A stretch of 64,000 nucleotides of DNA from Streptomyces sp. S465 (GCF_026898115.1 NZ_CP114036.1:1364001-1428000), one strand, 5' to 3'. Counted from the stretch's first letter, positions 9,050 through 17,844 are shown. Translations and numbers: made by a program. Notes: generated by a model from the letters alone, not told the origin.

Positions 9050-9805
9050 TCACGCCCGCCGGGCGCCTTCCACCGGTGCGGCCGTCCGGCCGTCGGGCGC
9101 GGCGGGCCGCACGATGGCGGTCAGCGTGGTCTCCACCCGCTCGAGGTGGTGGGTCATCGCCTCCACCGCGTCGTGCTCGGACCCGCCGGCGAGCGCGTCG
9201 ACGATCGCCCGGTGCTCCCGGTTGGACTGCTCGCGGCGGCCGCCGAGTTCGTTGAGAAATGCCGACTGCCGGGCCAGGGCGTCGCGGATCTCCTCGATGA
9301 CCCGCCGGAAGACCGGATTCCGGGCCGCCTGGGCGATGGCGAGGTGGAACAGCGTGTCCATCGCCACCCAGGCGGTGGTGTCGGTCTCCCGCTCCATCCG
9401 CTCCAGCAGATGGGACAGGTGGTCGAGGTCCTCGGCGGAGCGGCGCCGGGCCGCGTAGCCCGCCACCGGGATCTCGATGTGCCGGCGCACCTCCAGCAGG
9501 TCGCTCGCGGCGTAGTCGCCGAAGGTGGGGTCCGCCACCGGCCCGCTGGAGATGACGAAGGTGCCCTTGCCGGTGCGCGAGGCGGTCAGCCCCATCGTCT
9601 GGAGGGCCCGGAGGGCCTCGCGGAGCACCGGCCGGCTGACCTCGAGACGGCGGCACAGCTCCGCCTCGGAGGGGAGTTTGTCCCCCACCGCGTAGTCGCC
9701 GCGCTCGATCGCTTCCCGGAGGTGGCCGAGCACCGCCTCCATCGCGCTCACCCGCCGGGGGACGTCGGGTCCGGGACGTCCTGTCTGGCTGTCTGACAAG
9801 TTCAC
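9050..9805 (-). CDS. FadR-subfamily GntR transcriptional regulator (FCD domain)
   Basis: A 251-residue regulator. The winged helix-turn-helix is at about residues 20-85 (GDKLPSEAELCRRLEVSRPVLREALRAL, with the GntR signature). The helical FCD ligand-binding domain is about 105-235, with the DLLEVRRHIE entry helix and His residues (LFHLAIAQ, NREHRAIVDAL, HHLERVE) that usually bind a metal and carboxylate ligand. GTG 9805 is chosen because a promoter points exactly to it; the longer frame begins at a TTG that is itself part of the -35 box. It probably represses itself and the asparaginase gene downstream. The ligand may be aspartate or asparagine, but that is inference from context. Confidence 0.85.
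   Translation of the reverse strand: MNLSDSQTGRPGPDVPRRVSAMEAVLGHLREAIERGDYAVGDKLPSEAELCRRLEVSRPVLREALRALQTMGLTASRTGKGTFVISSGPVADPTFGDYAASDLLEVRRHIEIPVAGYAARRRSAEDLDHLSHLLERMERETDTTAWVAMDTLFHLAIAQAARNPVFRRVIEEIRDALARQSAFLNELGGRREQSNREHRAIVDALAGGSEHDAVEAMTHHLERVETTLTAIVRPAAPDGRTAAPVEGARRA
9789..9800. promoter_or_regulatory. Candidate FadR/GntR operator inside the first codons of its own gene
   Basis: CTGTCTGACAAG contains the odd-centred palindrome TGTC-N-GACA and fits the loose FadR-subfamily pattern (T-x-GT-Nx-AC-x-A). It covers codons 2-6 of the repressor gene, directly downstream of the predicted transcription start, a position suited to autorepression. Confidence 0.45.
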
Positions 9806-9811
9806 ATGGAG

Positions 9812-9841
9812 ATCCTCGGACGGGCGGGAGCGGGTTGTCAA
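9812..9841 (-). promoter_or_regulatory. Promoter of the fadR-like gene, probably giving a leaderless mRNA
   Basis: Reading the minus strand, TTGACA (9841-9836), an 18-base spacer and GAGGAT (9817-9812) form a good vegetative actinobacterial promoter. Six bases then separate the -10 from GTG 9805, so transcription would begin at the start codon. There is no Shine-Dalgarno-like site at the usual distance, which fits a leaderless transcript. Confidence 0.6.
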
Positions 9842-9882
9842 ACGCCGCTGCCGCGGGTCCGATAAGCACCGTAAGTCATAGG

Positions 9883-12360
9883 ATGGAGAGAAATGTATCC
9901 GCAGTTGGGACGGGGGTGAGGGTCATCCCCCAGGGAATCGCGCCGGCCGAGACCCATGTCCCCTTCGACATGGCGGATGCGGCGACAGTGCTGGTCGACG
10001 CCGAGGGGATCATCACCGGCTGGACCCCGGCGGCGGAGCGGCTCCTCGGCTATCCGGCGGCGGAGATGGTCAAGCAGCCGGCCAGGGTGCTGCTGGCGGC
10101 GCCGGAGGACGCGGCGAAGGCCGAGGCGATCGGCGCGTGGTGCCGGGCACACGGCGGCTGGGGCGGTCTGGGGCAGGTCCGGCACCGGGACGGCCGGCGG
10201 ATCGACATGGGGCTGCGGATCTCCGCGATGCGCGATCCGGACGGCGAGACCTCCTGGCTGGTCTCCGGGGTCGATGTGGGCTCCATCCCGAGCTGGGCGC
10301 TCAGCGGCTCGCTGCTCCAGGCGTTCCTCACCCGGTCGCCGATCGGGATGGCCGTGCTGAGCCCGGATCTGCGGTACGTGTGGATCAACGACACGCTGGA
10401 GCGCTACGGAGGGGTGCCGCGGGCGGAGCGGCTGGGGAGCCGGATGGGGGACTTCCTGCCGGGGCTGGACACCGAGGCGATCGAAGCGCGGATGCGGCAG
10501 GCGCTGGAGACCGGTGAGCCGGTGATCGACTACGAGTACCGGGGCTGGACGATGGCCGAACCGGGCAGCGAGCACGCGTACTCGACCTCGTTCTTCCGGC
10601 TGGACAACGCCGAGGGCCGGCCGGTGGGCGTGTGTTACATGGCCATCGACGTCACCGACCGCTGGCGGGCCCGGGAGCGGCTGGCGCTGCTCAACGAGGC
10701 CGGCGCGCGCATCGGCGGCACCCTGGACGTGCTGCGCACCGCCCAGGAGCTGGCCGACTTCGCGGTGGAGCGGCTCGCCGACTTCGTCACCGTCGATCTG
10801 GTGGAGGACGTCCTGCGCGGCGAGGAGCCCGCCAAGCCCTCGGGCGAGACCCTGCCCGCGTTCCGCCGCGCCGGTCAGGCATCGATCCGGGAGGGGTGCC
10901 CGGAGTCCATCGCGGCGCCCGGAGAACCGATCGCGGTCTTCCCCTCGTCCCCGCTCGCCCGCTGCTACTTCTCCGGGGAACCGCTGCTCGACCCGGTGAT
11001 GGGCGTCTCCATCGACGCGTGGTCCGGCGACGATCCGGCGCGGACGGCGAAGCTGCGCGAGTTCGGGATGCACTCGCTGATGGTGACGCCGATCGGGGCG
11101 CGCGGCGCCCTCCTGGGCGTGGCCTCGTTCGTCCGCTCCCGGCACCCGGACCCGTTCGAGGAGGACGATCTGCTGCTCGCCGAGGAGCTGGTCGCGCGGG
11201 CCGCGCTGTGCGTCGACAACGCCCGCCGCTACAGCCGTGAGCACGCCGCCGCGCTGGCCCTCCAGCGCAGTCTGCTGCCGCACGCCCTGTCCGGCGGCCA
11301 GGCCCTCGAGGTGGCCTCGCGCTATCTCCCCACGGACGCGCGCAACGGGGTCGGCGGCGACTGGTTCGACGTGATCCCGCTGTCCGGCGCCCGGGTGGCG
11401 CTGGTGGTCGGCGATGTGGTCGGACACGGCATCACCGCCGCGGCGACCATGGGGCGGCTGCGGACCGCCGTGCACACGCTCGCCGATATGGACCTGCCGC
11501 CCGATGAGTTGCTGGCCCACCTCGACGACCTGGTCATCCGGCTCACCGAGGAGGAGGCCGGGCAGGAGGGCGTGGCGGCCGCGGTGCTGGGCGCCACCTG
11601 TCTGTACGCGGTCTACGACCCGGTCACCCAGCGGTGCACGATGGCGCGGGCGGGGCACCCGACCCCCGCGGTCGTGGACCCCTCGGGCGAGGTCTCCTTC
11701 CCGCCGCTGCCCGCGGGTCCCCCGCTGGGCCTCGGGTCGCTGCCGTTCGAGTCGGCGGAGCTGGAGCTGCCCGACGGAAGCCTGATCGCCCTCTACACCG
11801 ACGGGCTCATCGAGGGCTGCGACCAGGACATCGACGTCGGTCTGGGCCGGCTGAGCAACGCGCTGCGCCAGTCGGCGCGTCCGCTGGAGGAGCTGTGCTC
11901 CACGGTCGTCGACGCCCTGCTGACCTCCCCGCAGTCCGACGACGTGGCCCTGCTGCTGGCCCGTACGCACGGCCTGGACAGCGGACACGTCGTCTCCTGG
12001 GACCTGCCCTCCGATCCGGCCGTCGTGGCCGGAGCCCGCTCCCTGGCGGTCCGCCGGCTCGCCGAGTGGGGTCTGGAGGACCTGGCGACGACCACGGAAC
12101 TGATCGTCAGCGAGCTGGTCACCAACGCCATCCGCCATGGCACCGGCCCCATCCGGCTGCGGCTGATCCGGCACGAGGTGCTGATCTGCGAGGTCGCCGA
12201 CACCAGCAGCACCTCACCGCGGCTGCGCCACCCCCGCACCACCGACGAGGGCGGCCGCGGGCTGTTCCTCGTCGCCCAGCTGGCCCACCGCTGGGGCACC
12301 CGCTACACCGAGGGCGGCAAGCTCATCTGGGCCGAACAAGACCTCCCGGAACCGGTATGA
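9883..12360 (+). CDS. PAS-PAS-GAF-SpoIIE phosphatase with C-terminal HATPase domain (paralogue)
   Basis: About 825 residues with the same domain order as the gene at 3885: PAS about 24-115 (VDAEGIITGWTPAAERLLGY), second PAS about 145-260 (LQAFLTRSPIGMAVL), GAF about 266-445, SpoIIE/PP2C about 459-705 (LQRSLLPHAL; GVGGDWFDVIPLSGARVALVVGDVVGHG) and HATPase about 720-825 (VSELVTNAIRHG, GGRGLFLVAQLAHRWG). Long stretches of GAF, SpoIIE and HATPase match the first copy nearly word for word while the PAS domains differ, suggesting duplication and diversification of the sensor part. The start is uncertain: ATG 9883 has a weak site and GTG 9916 (preceded by GGGACGGGG) is an alternative. It ends in ATGA, which may couple translation to the next gene. 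Confidence 0.92.
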   Translation: MERNVSAVGTGVRVIPQGIAPAETHVPFDMADAATVLVDAEGIITGWTPAAERLLGYPAAEMVKQPARVLLAAPEDAAKAEAIGAWCRAHGGWGGLGQVRHRDGRRIDMGLRISAMRDPDGETSWLVSGVDVGSIPSWALSGSLLQAFLTRSPIGMAVLSPDLRYVWINDTLERYGGVPRAERLGSRMGDFLPGLDTEAIEARMRQALETGEPVIDYEYRGWTMAEPGSEHAYSTSFFRLDNAEGRPVGVCYMAIDVTDRWRARERLALLNEAGARIGGTLDVLRTAQELADFAVERLADFVTVDLVEDVLRGEEPAKPSGETLPAFRRAGQASIREGCPESIAAPGEPIAVFPSSPLARCYFSGEPLLDPVMGVSIDAWSGDDPARTAKLREFGMHSLMVTPIGARGALLGVASFVRSRHPDPFEEDDLLLAEELVARAALCVDNARRYSREHAAALALQRSLLPHALSGGQALEVASRYLPTDARNGVGGDWFDVIPLSGARVALVVGDVVGHGITAAATMGRLRTAVHTLADMDLPPDELLAHLDDLVIRLTEEEAGQEGVAAAVLGATCLYAVYDPVTQRCTMARAGHPTPAVVDPSGEVSFPPLPAGPPLGLGSLPFESAELELPDGSLIALYTDGLIEGCDQDIDVGLGRLSNALRQSARPLEELCSTVVDALLTSPQSDDVALLLARTHGLDSGHVVSWDLPSDPAVVAGARSLAVRRLAEWGLEDLATTTELIVSELVTNAIRHGTGPIRLRLIRHEVLICEVADTSSTSPRLRHPRTTDEGGRGLFLVAQLAHRWGTRYTEGGKLIWAEQDLPEPV

Positions 12361-12437
12361 AGCGCGCCCCGGCGCATCCCCGCCCTGTTCATGATCGGCC
12401 GGCTGCCGCACACTGGCCCTGTGCCAACGGGAGGGGA

Positions 12438-14057
12438 GTGTCCGGAGTGCGGAGGCCGGTCGGCGGCGGGGGCCCGTGGAGGCGGCGGCTCGCCTCCCCG
12501 TGGTGGCGCGGTGGGATGGCGCTGGCGACGGGCGCGCTGCCCGCACCGGCCTTCCCCGAGCCCTCGCTGTGGTGGTGGGCGTATGTCGCCCTGGTGCCCT
12601 GGCTGCTGCTGGCGCGTTCGGCGCCCACCGGCCGCCGGGCCCTGCTGGACGGCTGGCTGGGCGGCGCCGGGTTCCTGCTCGCGGTGCACCACTGGCTGAT
12701 GCCGAGCCTGCATGTGTTCATCGTGGTCCTGGCGCTGCTGCTGGGGCTGTGCTGGGCGCCCTGGGGGTGGCTGACGCACCGGCTGCTGCACGGCCGCCCG
12801 GGTCCCGGGCGGGTGGCGGCGGCGCTGGTGCTGCTGCCGTCCGTATGGCTGATGGCCGAGCTCGTCCGGTCCTGGCAGTACCTCGGCGGACCGTGGGGGC
12901 TGCTGGGGGCGAGCCAGTGGCAGGTGGCGCCCGCGCTGCGGCTGGCCTCGGTGGGCGGGGTATGGCTGCTGGGCTTCCTGCTGGTCATGGTGAATGTCAC
13001 GGTGTGCGTGCTGATCGCGGTGGCCCGCGCCCGCGCGGTGGCACTGGCCGGGCTCACCGCGTGCGGCGCGGCGGCGGCCGGGGCGTGGGCGTGGGCGTGG
13101 GCGCCACAGGCCAAGGAGCCCGGGACGGCGCGGATCGCGGTGGTGCAGCCGGGCGTCATCCAGGGGCCGGGGCCGCGCTTCGAACGCAGCGCGGAGCTGA
13201 CCCGGCAGCTGGCCGGCCGCCATGTCGACCTGGTGGTGTGGGGTGAGAGCAGCGTCGGGCGGGACCTGACCACCCATCCGGAGCTGAGCCGGCGGCTGGC
13301 CGGACTGTCCCGGACGGTCGGCGCGGATCTGCTGGTCAACGTGGACGCGCGGCGCGGCGACCGGCCCGGGATCTACAAGAGCTCGGTGCTGATCGGACCG
13401 GACGGGCCGACGGGGCAGCGCTACGACAAGATGCGGCTGGTCCCCTTCGGGGAGTACATCCCGGCCCGGCCGCTGCTGGGCTGGGCCACCTCGGTGGGCA
13501 AGGCGGCCGGTGAGGACCGCCACCGGGGCACCGGGCAGGTGGTGATGAGGCTGCCGGACGGCCTGCGGATCGGCCCGCTGGTGTGCTTCGAGTCGGCGTT
13601 CCCGGACATGAGCCGGGCCCTGGTGCGGGACGGGGCGCGGATGCTGGTCGTCCAGTCCTCGACCTCGACCTTCCAGGGGAGCTGGGCGCCCGAGCAGCAC
13701 GCCTCGCTGGCCGCGCTGCGCGCCGCCGAGACCTGGCGGCCGATGGTGCACGCCACGCTGACCGGCCAGAGCGCGGTGTTCGGACCGCGCGGCGAACCGG
13801 TGGGACCCCGGATGTCCACCGACACCAGCGCGGCCACCGTCTACACGGTGCCGCTGGGGCAGGGCACGAGCCCGTATGTGCGGATCGGGCCCTGGCCGGT
13901 GTACGGGGCGATGGCGGCGCTCGCCGTGTTCTGCGCGGCCGAGGGGCGCCGGGCGCTCAGCCGGCGGGCGGACCGGAGAACGGGCGGACCGTCGAGCGGG
14001 CCGTCGGACCGGCGGACGGACCGGCCATCGGACCGGCCGACTCCAGGGCGTCCCTGA
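12438..14057 (+). CDS. lnt: Apolipoprotein N-acyltransferase
   Basis: About 539 residues. The first part carries several membrane helices (WWWAYVALVPWLLL, FIVVLALLLGLCWAPWG, GGVWLLGFLLVMVNVTVCVLI); the second is a periplasm-facing nitrilase domain with the catalytic triad visible as Glu in VVWGESS (about 269), Lys in YDKMRLVPFGEYIP (about 331) and Cys in LVCFESAF (about 383). The family transfers a third acyl chain to the N-terminal Cys of lipoproteins; Streptomyces typically carries Lnt homologues. Start options are 12438, GTG 12447 (better spaced from GGGAGGGG) and ATG 12357, which overlaps the previous stop. The last 35 residues are a low-complexity Arg/Pro/Asp/Ser tail that overlaps the convergent gene. 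Confidence 0.9.
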   Translation: MSGVRRPVGGGGPWRRRLASPWWRGGMALATGALPAPAFPEPSLWWWAYVALVPWLLLARSAPTGRRALLDGWLGGAGFLLAVHHWLMPSLHVFIVVLALLLGLCWAPWGWLTHRLLHGRPGPGRVAAALVLLPSVWLMAELVRSWQYLGGPWGLLGASQWQVAPALRLASVGGVWLLGFLLVMVNVTVCVLIAVARARAVALAGLTACGAAAAGAWAWAWAPQAKEPGTARIAVVQPGVIQGPGPRFERSAELTRQLAGRHVDLVVWGESSVGRDLTTHPELSRRLAGLSRTVGADLLVNVDARRGDRPGIYKSSVLIGPDGPTGQRYDKMRLVPFGEYIPARPLLGWATSVGKAAGEDRHRGTGQVVMRLPDGLRIGPLVCFESAFPDMSRALVRDGARMLVVQSSTSTFQGSWAPEQHASLAALRAAETWRPMVHATLTGQSAVFGPRGEPVGPRMSTDTSAATVYTVPLGQGTSPYVRIGPWPVYGAMAALAVFCAAEGRRALSRRADRRTGGPSSGPSDRRTDRPSDRPTPGRP

Positions 14058-14934
14058 CAACCCGTTCGCACAGCTCATGGGTGAGCAGCGCGTCCTCGGC
14101 GCCGATCCGCCGCCCGTCACGCACCGCGTCCAGGAAGGCGTCGGTGATCTGCTCGATCCCGCGCTGCCGCGCCACCGGCACCCAGTCGCCCCGGCGGCGC
14201 ACACTCGGCTGGCCCTTGTGGTCGACGACCTCGGCGAGGTTGACCACCTGCCGCTTGGTGTCCTGGCCGGAGACCTCCAGGACCTCCTCGGTGGAACCGC
14301 TCATCCGGTTCATCACGCCGAGCGCGGTGAACCCGTCCCCGGACAGCTGCACCAGCACGTGGTGCATCAGCCCGTCACGGATCCTGGCGCGCACGTCGAT
14401 GTGGTCCACCGGACCCGGCGCGAGGAAGCGCAGGGTGTCGACGACGTGGATGAAGTCGTCGAGGACGAGGGTGCGCGGGTCCTCGGGGAGGCCGACGCGG
14501 TTCTTCTGGAGCAGTATCAGATCGCGCGGATGGTCCAGGCACTGCGCGTAGCCGGGGGCGTAACGCCGGTTGAAGCCGACCATCAGGCTCACCCCGCGCT
14601 CCTCGGCGAGCCGCACGATCCGCTCGCTGTCGGCGAGGTGGTACGCGAGCGGCTTGTCGACGTAGGTCGGCACCCCGGCCTCGATCAGCCGGGTGACGAG
14701 GTCGGCGTGGGCGCCGGTAGGGGCGTGCACGAAGGCCGCGTCGAGCCCGGCCGCGAGCAGCGAGTCGAGGTCGGCATGGCGCTGGGCCTCCGGGACGCGG
14801 TAGGTGTCGGCGACCTGCTGGAGAGTGGCCGGGGTGCGGGTGTGCAGATGCGGCTCCAGCCCGGGGCGGGCCATGAGCACGGGCAGATACGCCTTCCGCG
14901 CGATGTCGCCGAGCCCTACGCAGCCGACCCTCAT
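13957..14934 (-). CDS. Gfo/Idh/MocA family NAD(P)-dependent oxidoreductase
   Basis: A 325-residue oxidoreductase. The Rossmann domain opens at residue 1 with MRVGCVGLGDIARKAYLP. The conserved [ED]KP motif appears as YVDKPLAYH near residue 98, with the catalytic Lys, followed by the C-terminal alpha/beta domain (GFNRRYAPG, DDFIHVVDTLRFL). Family members oxidise or reduce sugars, inositols or pseudoglycosides; the substrate is not evident. ATG 14934 has a strong GAGGAGG upstream. The C terminus is a repetitive Gly/Pro/Ser/Ala tail overlapping the end of lnt by 101 bases. It is divergent from the TetR gene, whose operator lies between them. Confidence 0.86.
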   Translation of the reverse strand: MRVGCVGLGDIARKAYLPVLMARPGLEPHLHTRTPATLQQVADTYRVPEAQRHADLDSLLAAGLDAAFVHAPTGAHADLVTRLIEAGVPTYVDKPLAYHLADSERIVRLAEERGVSLMVGFNRRYAPGYAQCLDHPRDLILLQKNRVGLPEDPRTLVLDDFIHVVDTLRFLAPGPVDHIDVRARIRDGLMHHVLVQLSGDGFTALGVMNRMSGSTEEVLEVSGQDTKRQVVNLAEVVDHKGQPSVRRRGDWVPVARQRGIEQITDAFLDAVRDGRRIGAEDALLTHELCERVVRDALESAGPMAGPSAGPTARSTVRPFSGPPAG

Positions 14935-15032
14935 ATCCGTGGTGCCTCCTCGTGCGCCGCTGGTCATGCCTTCCGCCGTGCCTCCGAAGGATACGTGCGG
15001 ACGGGCGGCCGCCCATCGGCGATGCCCCAGGT

Positions 15033-15048
15033 CACTACAGCCGTAGTG
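15033..15048. promoter_or_regulatory. Candidate TetR operator
   Basis: CACTAC-AGCC-GTAGTG is a perfect 6-bp inverted repeat in the 143-base space between the divergent oxidoreductase (14934) and tetR (15078) genes, 30 bases before the tetR start. It is the natural operator for the TetR protein controlling both genes. Confidence 0.55.
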
Positions 15049-15077
15049 GGAGTGATGGATGGGCTTGGGTCGGCCCC

Positions 15078-15717
15078 GTGACCGCTGATCGAACCGCCGC
15101 CTCCGCATCCGGCACCTCCGCGTCCGGCGCCTCCCGGGCCGAGCTGGTCGCCGACACCGCCCTGGCGCTGCTGGCCGAGCGCGGGATGCGGGGGCTGACG
15201 CACCGGGCGGTGGACGAGGCGGCCGGGCTTCCGCTCGGCTCGACCTCGCACCACGCCCGGACCCGCGCCGCCCTGCTGAAGGCGGCGGTCCGGCGGCTGG
15301 CCCAGCGGGAGGCGGAGGTGCTGACGCCCGACGAGATGCCGCGCCCCGCCGGGGCGGCGCCGGACGGGACCGATCCGGTCGCCGGTCCGGCCGACGCGCT
15401 CTCGCTCGCCCTGCACCGCTCGCTCACTGCCCGGCGCGATCTGCTGATCGCCCGCTATGAGCTCGCGCTGGAGGCGAACCCGCCGCCCGGAGCTGCGGGA
15501 GTTCTACGACGCGACCGGACGCGGCTTCCGGGAGCCGCTCGAGGAGATGATGACGGCGCTGGGTTCCGCCGAGCCCCGGCGGCACGCGCGGTCGCTGGTC
15601 GCCTGGTGCGAGGGGCTGATGTTCGGCTGCGCCGCGCGCGCCGACCACGACGCCGTACCGGACCGCGCGGCGCTGCGCGTCGAGGAGCTGCTGCGCGGGA
15701 TGCTGGGCGACGGATAA
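15078..15717 (+). pseudogene. TetR-family regulator interrupted by a +1 frameshift
   Basis: The N-terminal frame (from GTG 15078) gives a normal TetR helix-turn-helix (ALALLAERGMRGLTHRAVDEAAGLPLGS) and the helical start of the ligand domain up to RYELALEAN. From there the homologous reading continues in another frame (RRPELREFYDATGRGF... to stop 15715-15717). Removing one C from the CCC at 15479-15481 restores a single chain of about 212 residues. As written, the first frame runs on with unrelated Arg-rich sequence to about 15755. Either this is a real inactivating mutation or a base-calling error in a GC-rich run. The operator at 15033-15048 implies a regulatory role over the neighbouring oxidoreductase. 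Confidence 0.8.
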
Positions 15718-15751
15718 AACGCGTGGCGGGCCGGGTGGCCGCACCGCCATC

Positions 15752-16267
15752 ATGACCGCCATGACGACCGCAGAACGCCTTCAAGCGCCCCGGACCGCCG
15801 ATGAACGCACCAGCCTGGAGGGGTGGCTGGACTTCCACCGCGCGACCCTCGCCCTCAAGTGCGAGGGGCTGGACGACGCACAGCTGCGTACGGCGTCCGC
15901 GCCGCCGTCCGGGCTGACCCTGCTCGGGCTGGTACGGCACATGGCCGAGGTCGAGCGGAGCTGGTTCCGGCGGGTGCTCGCCCAGGAGGACGCCCCGCCG
16001 ATCTGGTACGGCGAGGCGGACCCGGACGGGGACTTCCACGTCACCGACGGCGACACCGCGCAGGACGCCTTCGCCACCTGGCGGGAGGAGATCGCCAAGG
16101 CCAAGGAGGCCGCCGCGGGCCGCTCCCTGGACGATGTCGTCACCCGCCCCGACCGCGGCGACTACAGCCTGCGCTGGATCTATCTGCACATGATCGAGGA
16201 GTACGCCCGCCACAACGGCCACGCCGACCTGCTGCGCGAACGGATCGACGGCGCCACCGGCGACTAG
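15752..16267 (+). CDS. DinB / DUF664-family protein
   Basis: A 171-residue four-helix-bundle protein. It has the family's three metal-site His positions: His in [12 protein letters not shown], and two in [24 protein letters not shown] near the C terminus. DinB-like proteins in actinobacteria include mycothiol- or bacillithiol-dependent transferases, but members of the DUF664 branch remain mostly uncharacterised. ATG 15752 and ATG 15761 are both possible starts. It is convergent with the next gene, the two stops overlapping by 4 bases. Confidence 0.85.
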   Translation: MTAMTTAERLQAPRTADERTSLEGWLDFHRATLALKCEGLDDAQLRTASAPPSGLTLLGLVRHMAEVERSWFRRVLAQEDAPPIWYGEADPDGDFHVTDGDTAQDAFATWREEIAKAKEAAAGRSLDDVVTRPDRGDYSLRWIYLHMIEEYARHNGHADLLRERIDGATGD

Positions 16268-16746
16268 GTTCCCGGCCCGTCCTGGTCCTCGGCGGCACCC
16301 TCCAGCGTCAGCGTCAGCCGCGCGATGGCCGCCCGTACCCCGTCGCCGTACGGATCCTCGCCGAGCGCACCGGCGGTCGCCCGCGCCAGCGCCAACTGAT
16401 CGCGGGCCGCCCGTTCCTGGCCGAGCCTCAGGTAGCCGGCGGCCACGTTGAGGTGGAGGGAGGGGAGGAACGCCCGTGGCGCCAGGGCCCCGGTGAGCCC
16501 GTCGGCGGCGGCGAGCGCCCGCAGGTCCCAGATCAGCTCGTCGAGCGGATCGTCCTGGGTGTCGGCCAGATAGTGGGCGAGGGCGCAGCGGTGGAAGGGG
16601 GCGCCGTCCCGTTCGATCTCCCGCCACAGCGCGGCGAGGCGATTGCGCGCCTCCTCGCGGTCCCCGCCCCGGTGCAGCATGACCGCCTGCCCGATCCGGG
16701 TCAGTACGGCATCGCCCTCCGGCGCCTCCCGCTGCGCTTCCGTCAT
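16264..16746 (-). CDS. TPR-like hypothetical protein
   Basis: A 160-residue soluble protein that looks like a set of helical hairpins ([42 protein letters not shown]), which fits tetratricopeptide-like repeats with small/Ala/Leu patterning. The family is common in Streptomyces as a 'tetratricopeptide repeat protein' of unknown role. ATG 16746 lies behind GGGAGG. It is encoded beside, and in the same direction as, the WYL regulator gene, 45 bases downstream of it, so both may share a transcript. Confidence 0.7.
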   Translation of the reverse strand: MTEAQREAPEGDAVLTRIGQAVMLHRGGDREEARNRLAALWREIERDGAPFHRCALAHYLADTQDDPLDELIWDLRALAAADGLTGALAPRAFLPSLHLNVAAGYLRLGQERAARDQLALARATAGALGEDPYGDGVRAAIARLTLTLEGAAEDQDGPGT

Positions 16747-16791
16747 CACGGCCTCCCGTCTTTGGGGAGACGCTAGGGGGTGTCCCGCCGA

Positions 16792-17832
16792 TCACGCGCC
16801 GTTGGCGCCCGCCGCGCCCGGCGTGTCGTGGGCCGGCGGGGGCGCGCCGGCGTCGGGGGGCGCGCCGTAGCGGCGGGCCAGTTCGGCGACGGCGCGGGCG
16901 ACGGCCGACCGCAGCTCGGGCGGCCCCAGCACCTCGGCGTCGGTGCCCAGCCGCAGCATGTCGTGGACCGCGACCGGCAGCGACTCCACGGGCAGGACGA
17001 CTCGCACCCGCCCCTGGTCGTCGGGCGGGCCCGCCGCGGCCGCCGCCTGCGCGCCCACCGCCCCGAACTGCACCGGGAGCAGTTTCACTCCGCGCTCCGA
17101 CAGCAGCAGTTCGGCCTCGCCCTGGAAGCGCATGTCCTCCAGCCGGCGGGACGACTCCGCCCAGTGGGCGGCGAGGTCGAACCCGGCGGGCCGCTCGAAG
17201 ACCTCCGCCAGCACCTCGGCGTCCAGGATCCGCGCCACCCGGTAGCTGCGCACGCTGTCCTCGACCCGCGCCACCAGGTACCAGATGCCGCCCTTGAGGA
17301 CGAGGCCCAGCGGATACAGCTCCCGCCGCACCTCTCCGCGCCAGCGGCGGTAGCGCACCCGCAGGACCCGCCGCTCCCATACGGCCTCGGCGGCCGCCGC
17401 CAGATGGGGCACCGGCTCGGCGTCCCGGAACCAGCCGGGCGCGTCGAGGTGGAAGCGCTCCTGGATACGGCGGGACCGCTCGCCCAGCTCCGCCGGAAGC
17501 GCGGCCCGCAGCTTGAGCTGGGCCGTGGTGAGGTCGGCGCCCAGGCCCAGTTCGGCGGCCGCCCCCGGCGTCCCGGCGAGGAAGAGCGAGTCCGCCTCGT
17601 CGCCGGTGAGCCCGGTCAGCCGGGTGCGGTAGCCGTCGAGCAGCGAAAAGCCCCCGGCCGGGCCCCGCTCGGCGTAGACCGGCACACCGGACGCGCCGAG
17701 CGCTTCCACATCGCGGTAGACGGTGCGCACCGAGACCTCCAGCTCGGCGGCGATCTCGGGCGCGGTCATCCGGCCCCGGTTCTGCAGCAGCAGGAGCAGC
17801 GAGAGAAGGCGGTCGGCACGCATGCGGTCCAT
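16792..17832 (-). CDS. WYL-domain transcriptional regulator (YafY-like, HTH_11)
   Basis: About 346 residues. The N-terminal winged helix (RADRLLSLLLLLQNRGRMTAPEIAAELEVSVRTVYRDVEAL) is followed by a middle region and a WYL domain about 135-220 (LGLVLKGGIWYLVARVEDSVRSYRVARI). WYL regulators sense nucleic-acid or small ligands. ATG 17832 is preferred; the longer frame would begin at TTG 17853 inside the operator. It is transcribed divergently from DUF3224, a very common pairing in actinobacteria, and a perfect palindrome lies between them. The C-terminal end is a low-complexity Ala/Pro/Gly tail. Confidence 0.88.
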   Translation of the reverse strand: MDRMRADRLLSLLLLLQNRGRMTAPEIAAELEVSVRTVYRDVEALGASGVPVYAERGPAGGFSLLDGYRTRLTGLTGDEADSLFLAGTPGAAAELGLGADLTTAQLKLRAALPAELGERSRRIQERFHLDAPGWFRDAEPVPHLAAAAEAVWERRVLRVRYRRWRGEVRRELYPLGLVLKGGIWYLVARVEDSVRSYRVARILDAEVLAEVFERPAGFDLAAHWAESSRRLEDMRFQGEAELLLSERGVKLLPVQFGAVGAQAAAAAGPPDDQGRVRVVLPVESLPVAVHDMLRLGTDAEVLGPPELRSAVARAVAELARRYGAPPDAGAPPPAHDTPGAAGANGA

Positions 17833-17844
17833 GGTGATTCCGGT

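Noticed and set aside
9841..9841. TTG 9841 as start of the FadR-like gene
   Set aside because: The TTG is part of a TTGACA -35 box and has no ribosome binding site; GTG 9805 fits the promoter and family length.
9838..12174. Minus-strand open frame of 778 codons opposite the second phosphatase
   Set aside because: Same kind of GC-driven shadow frame; no recognisable motif.
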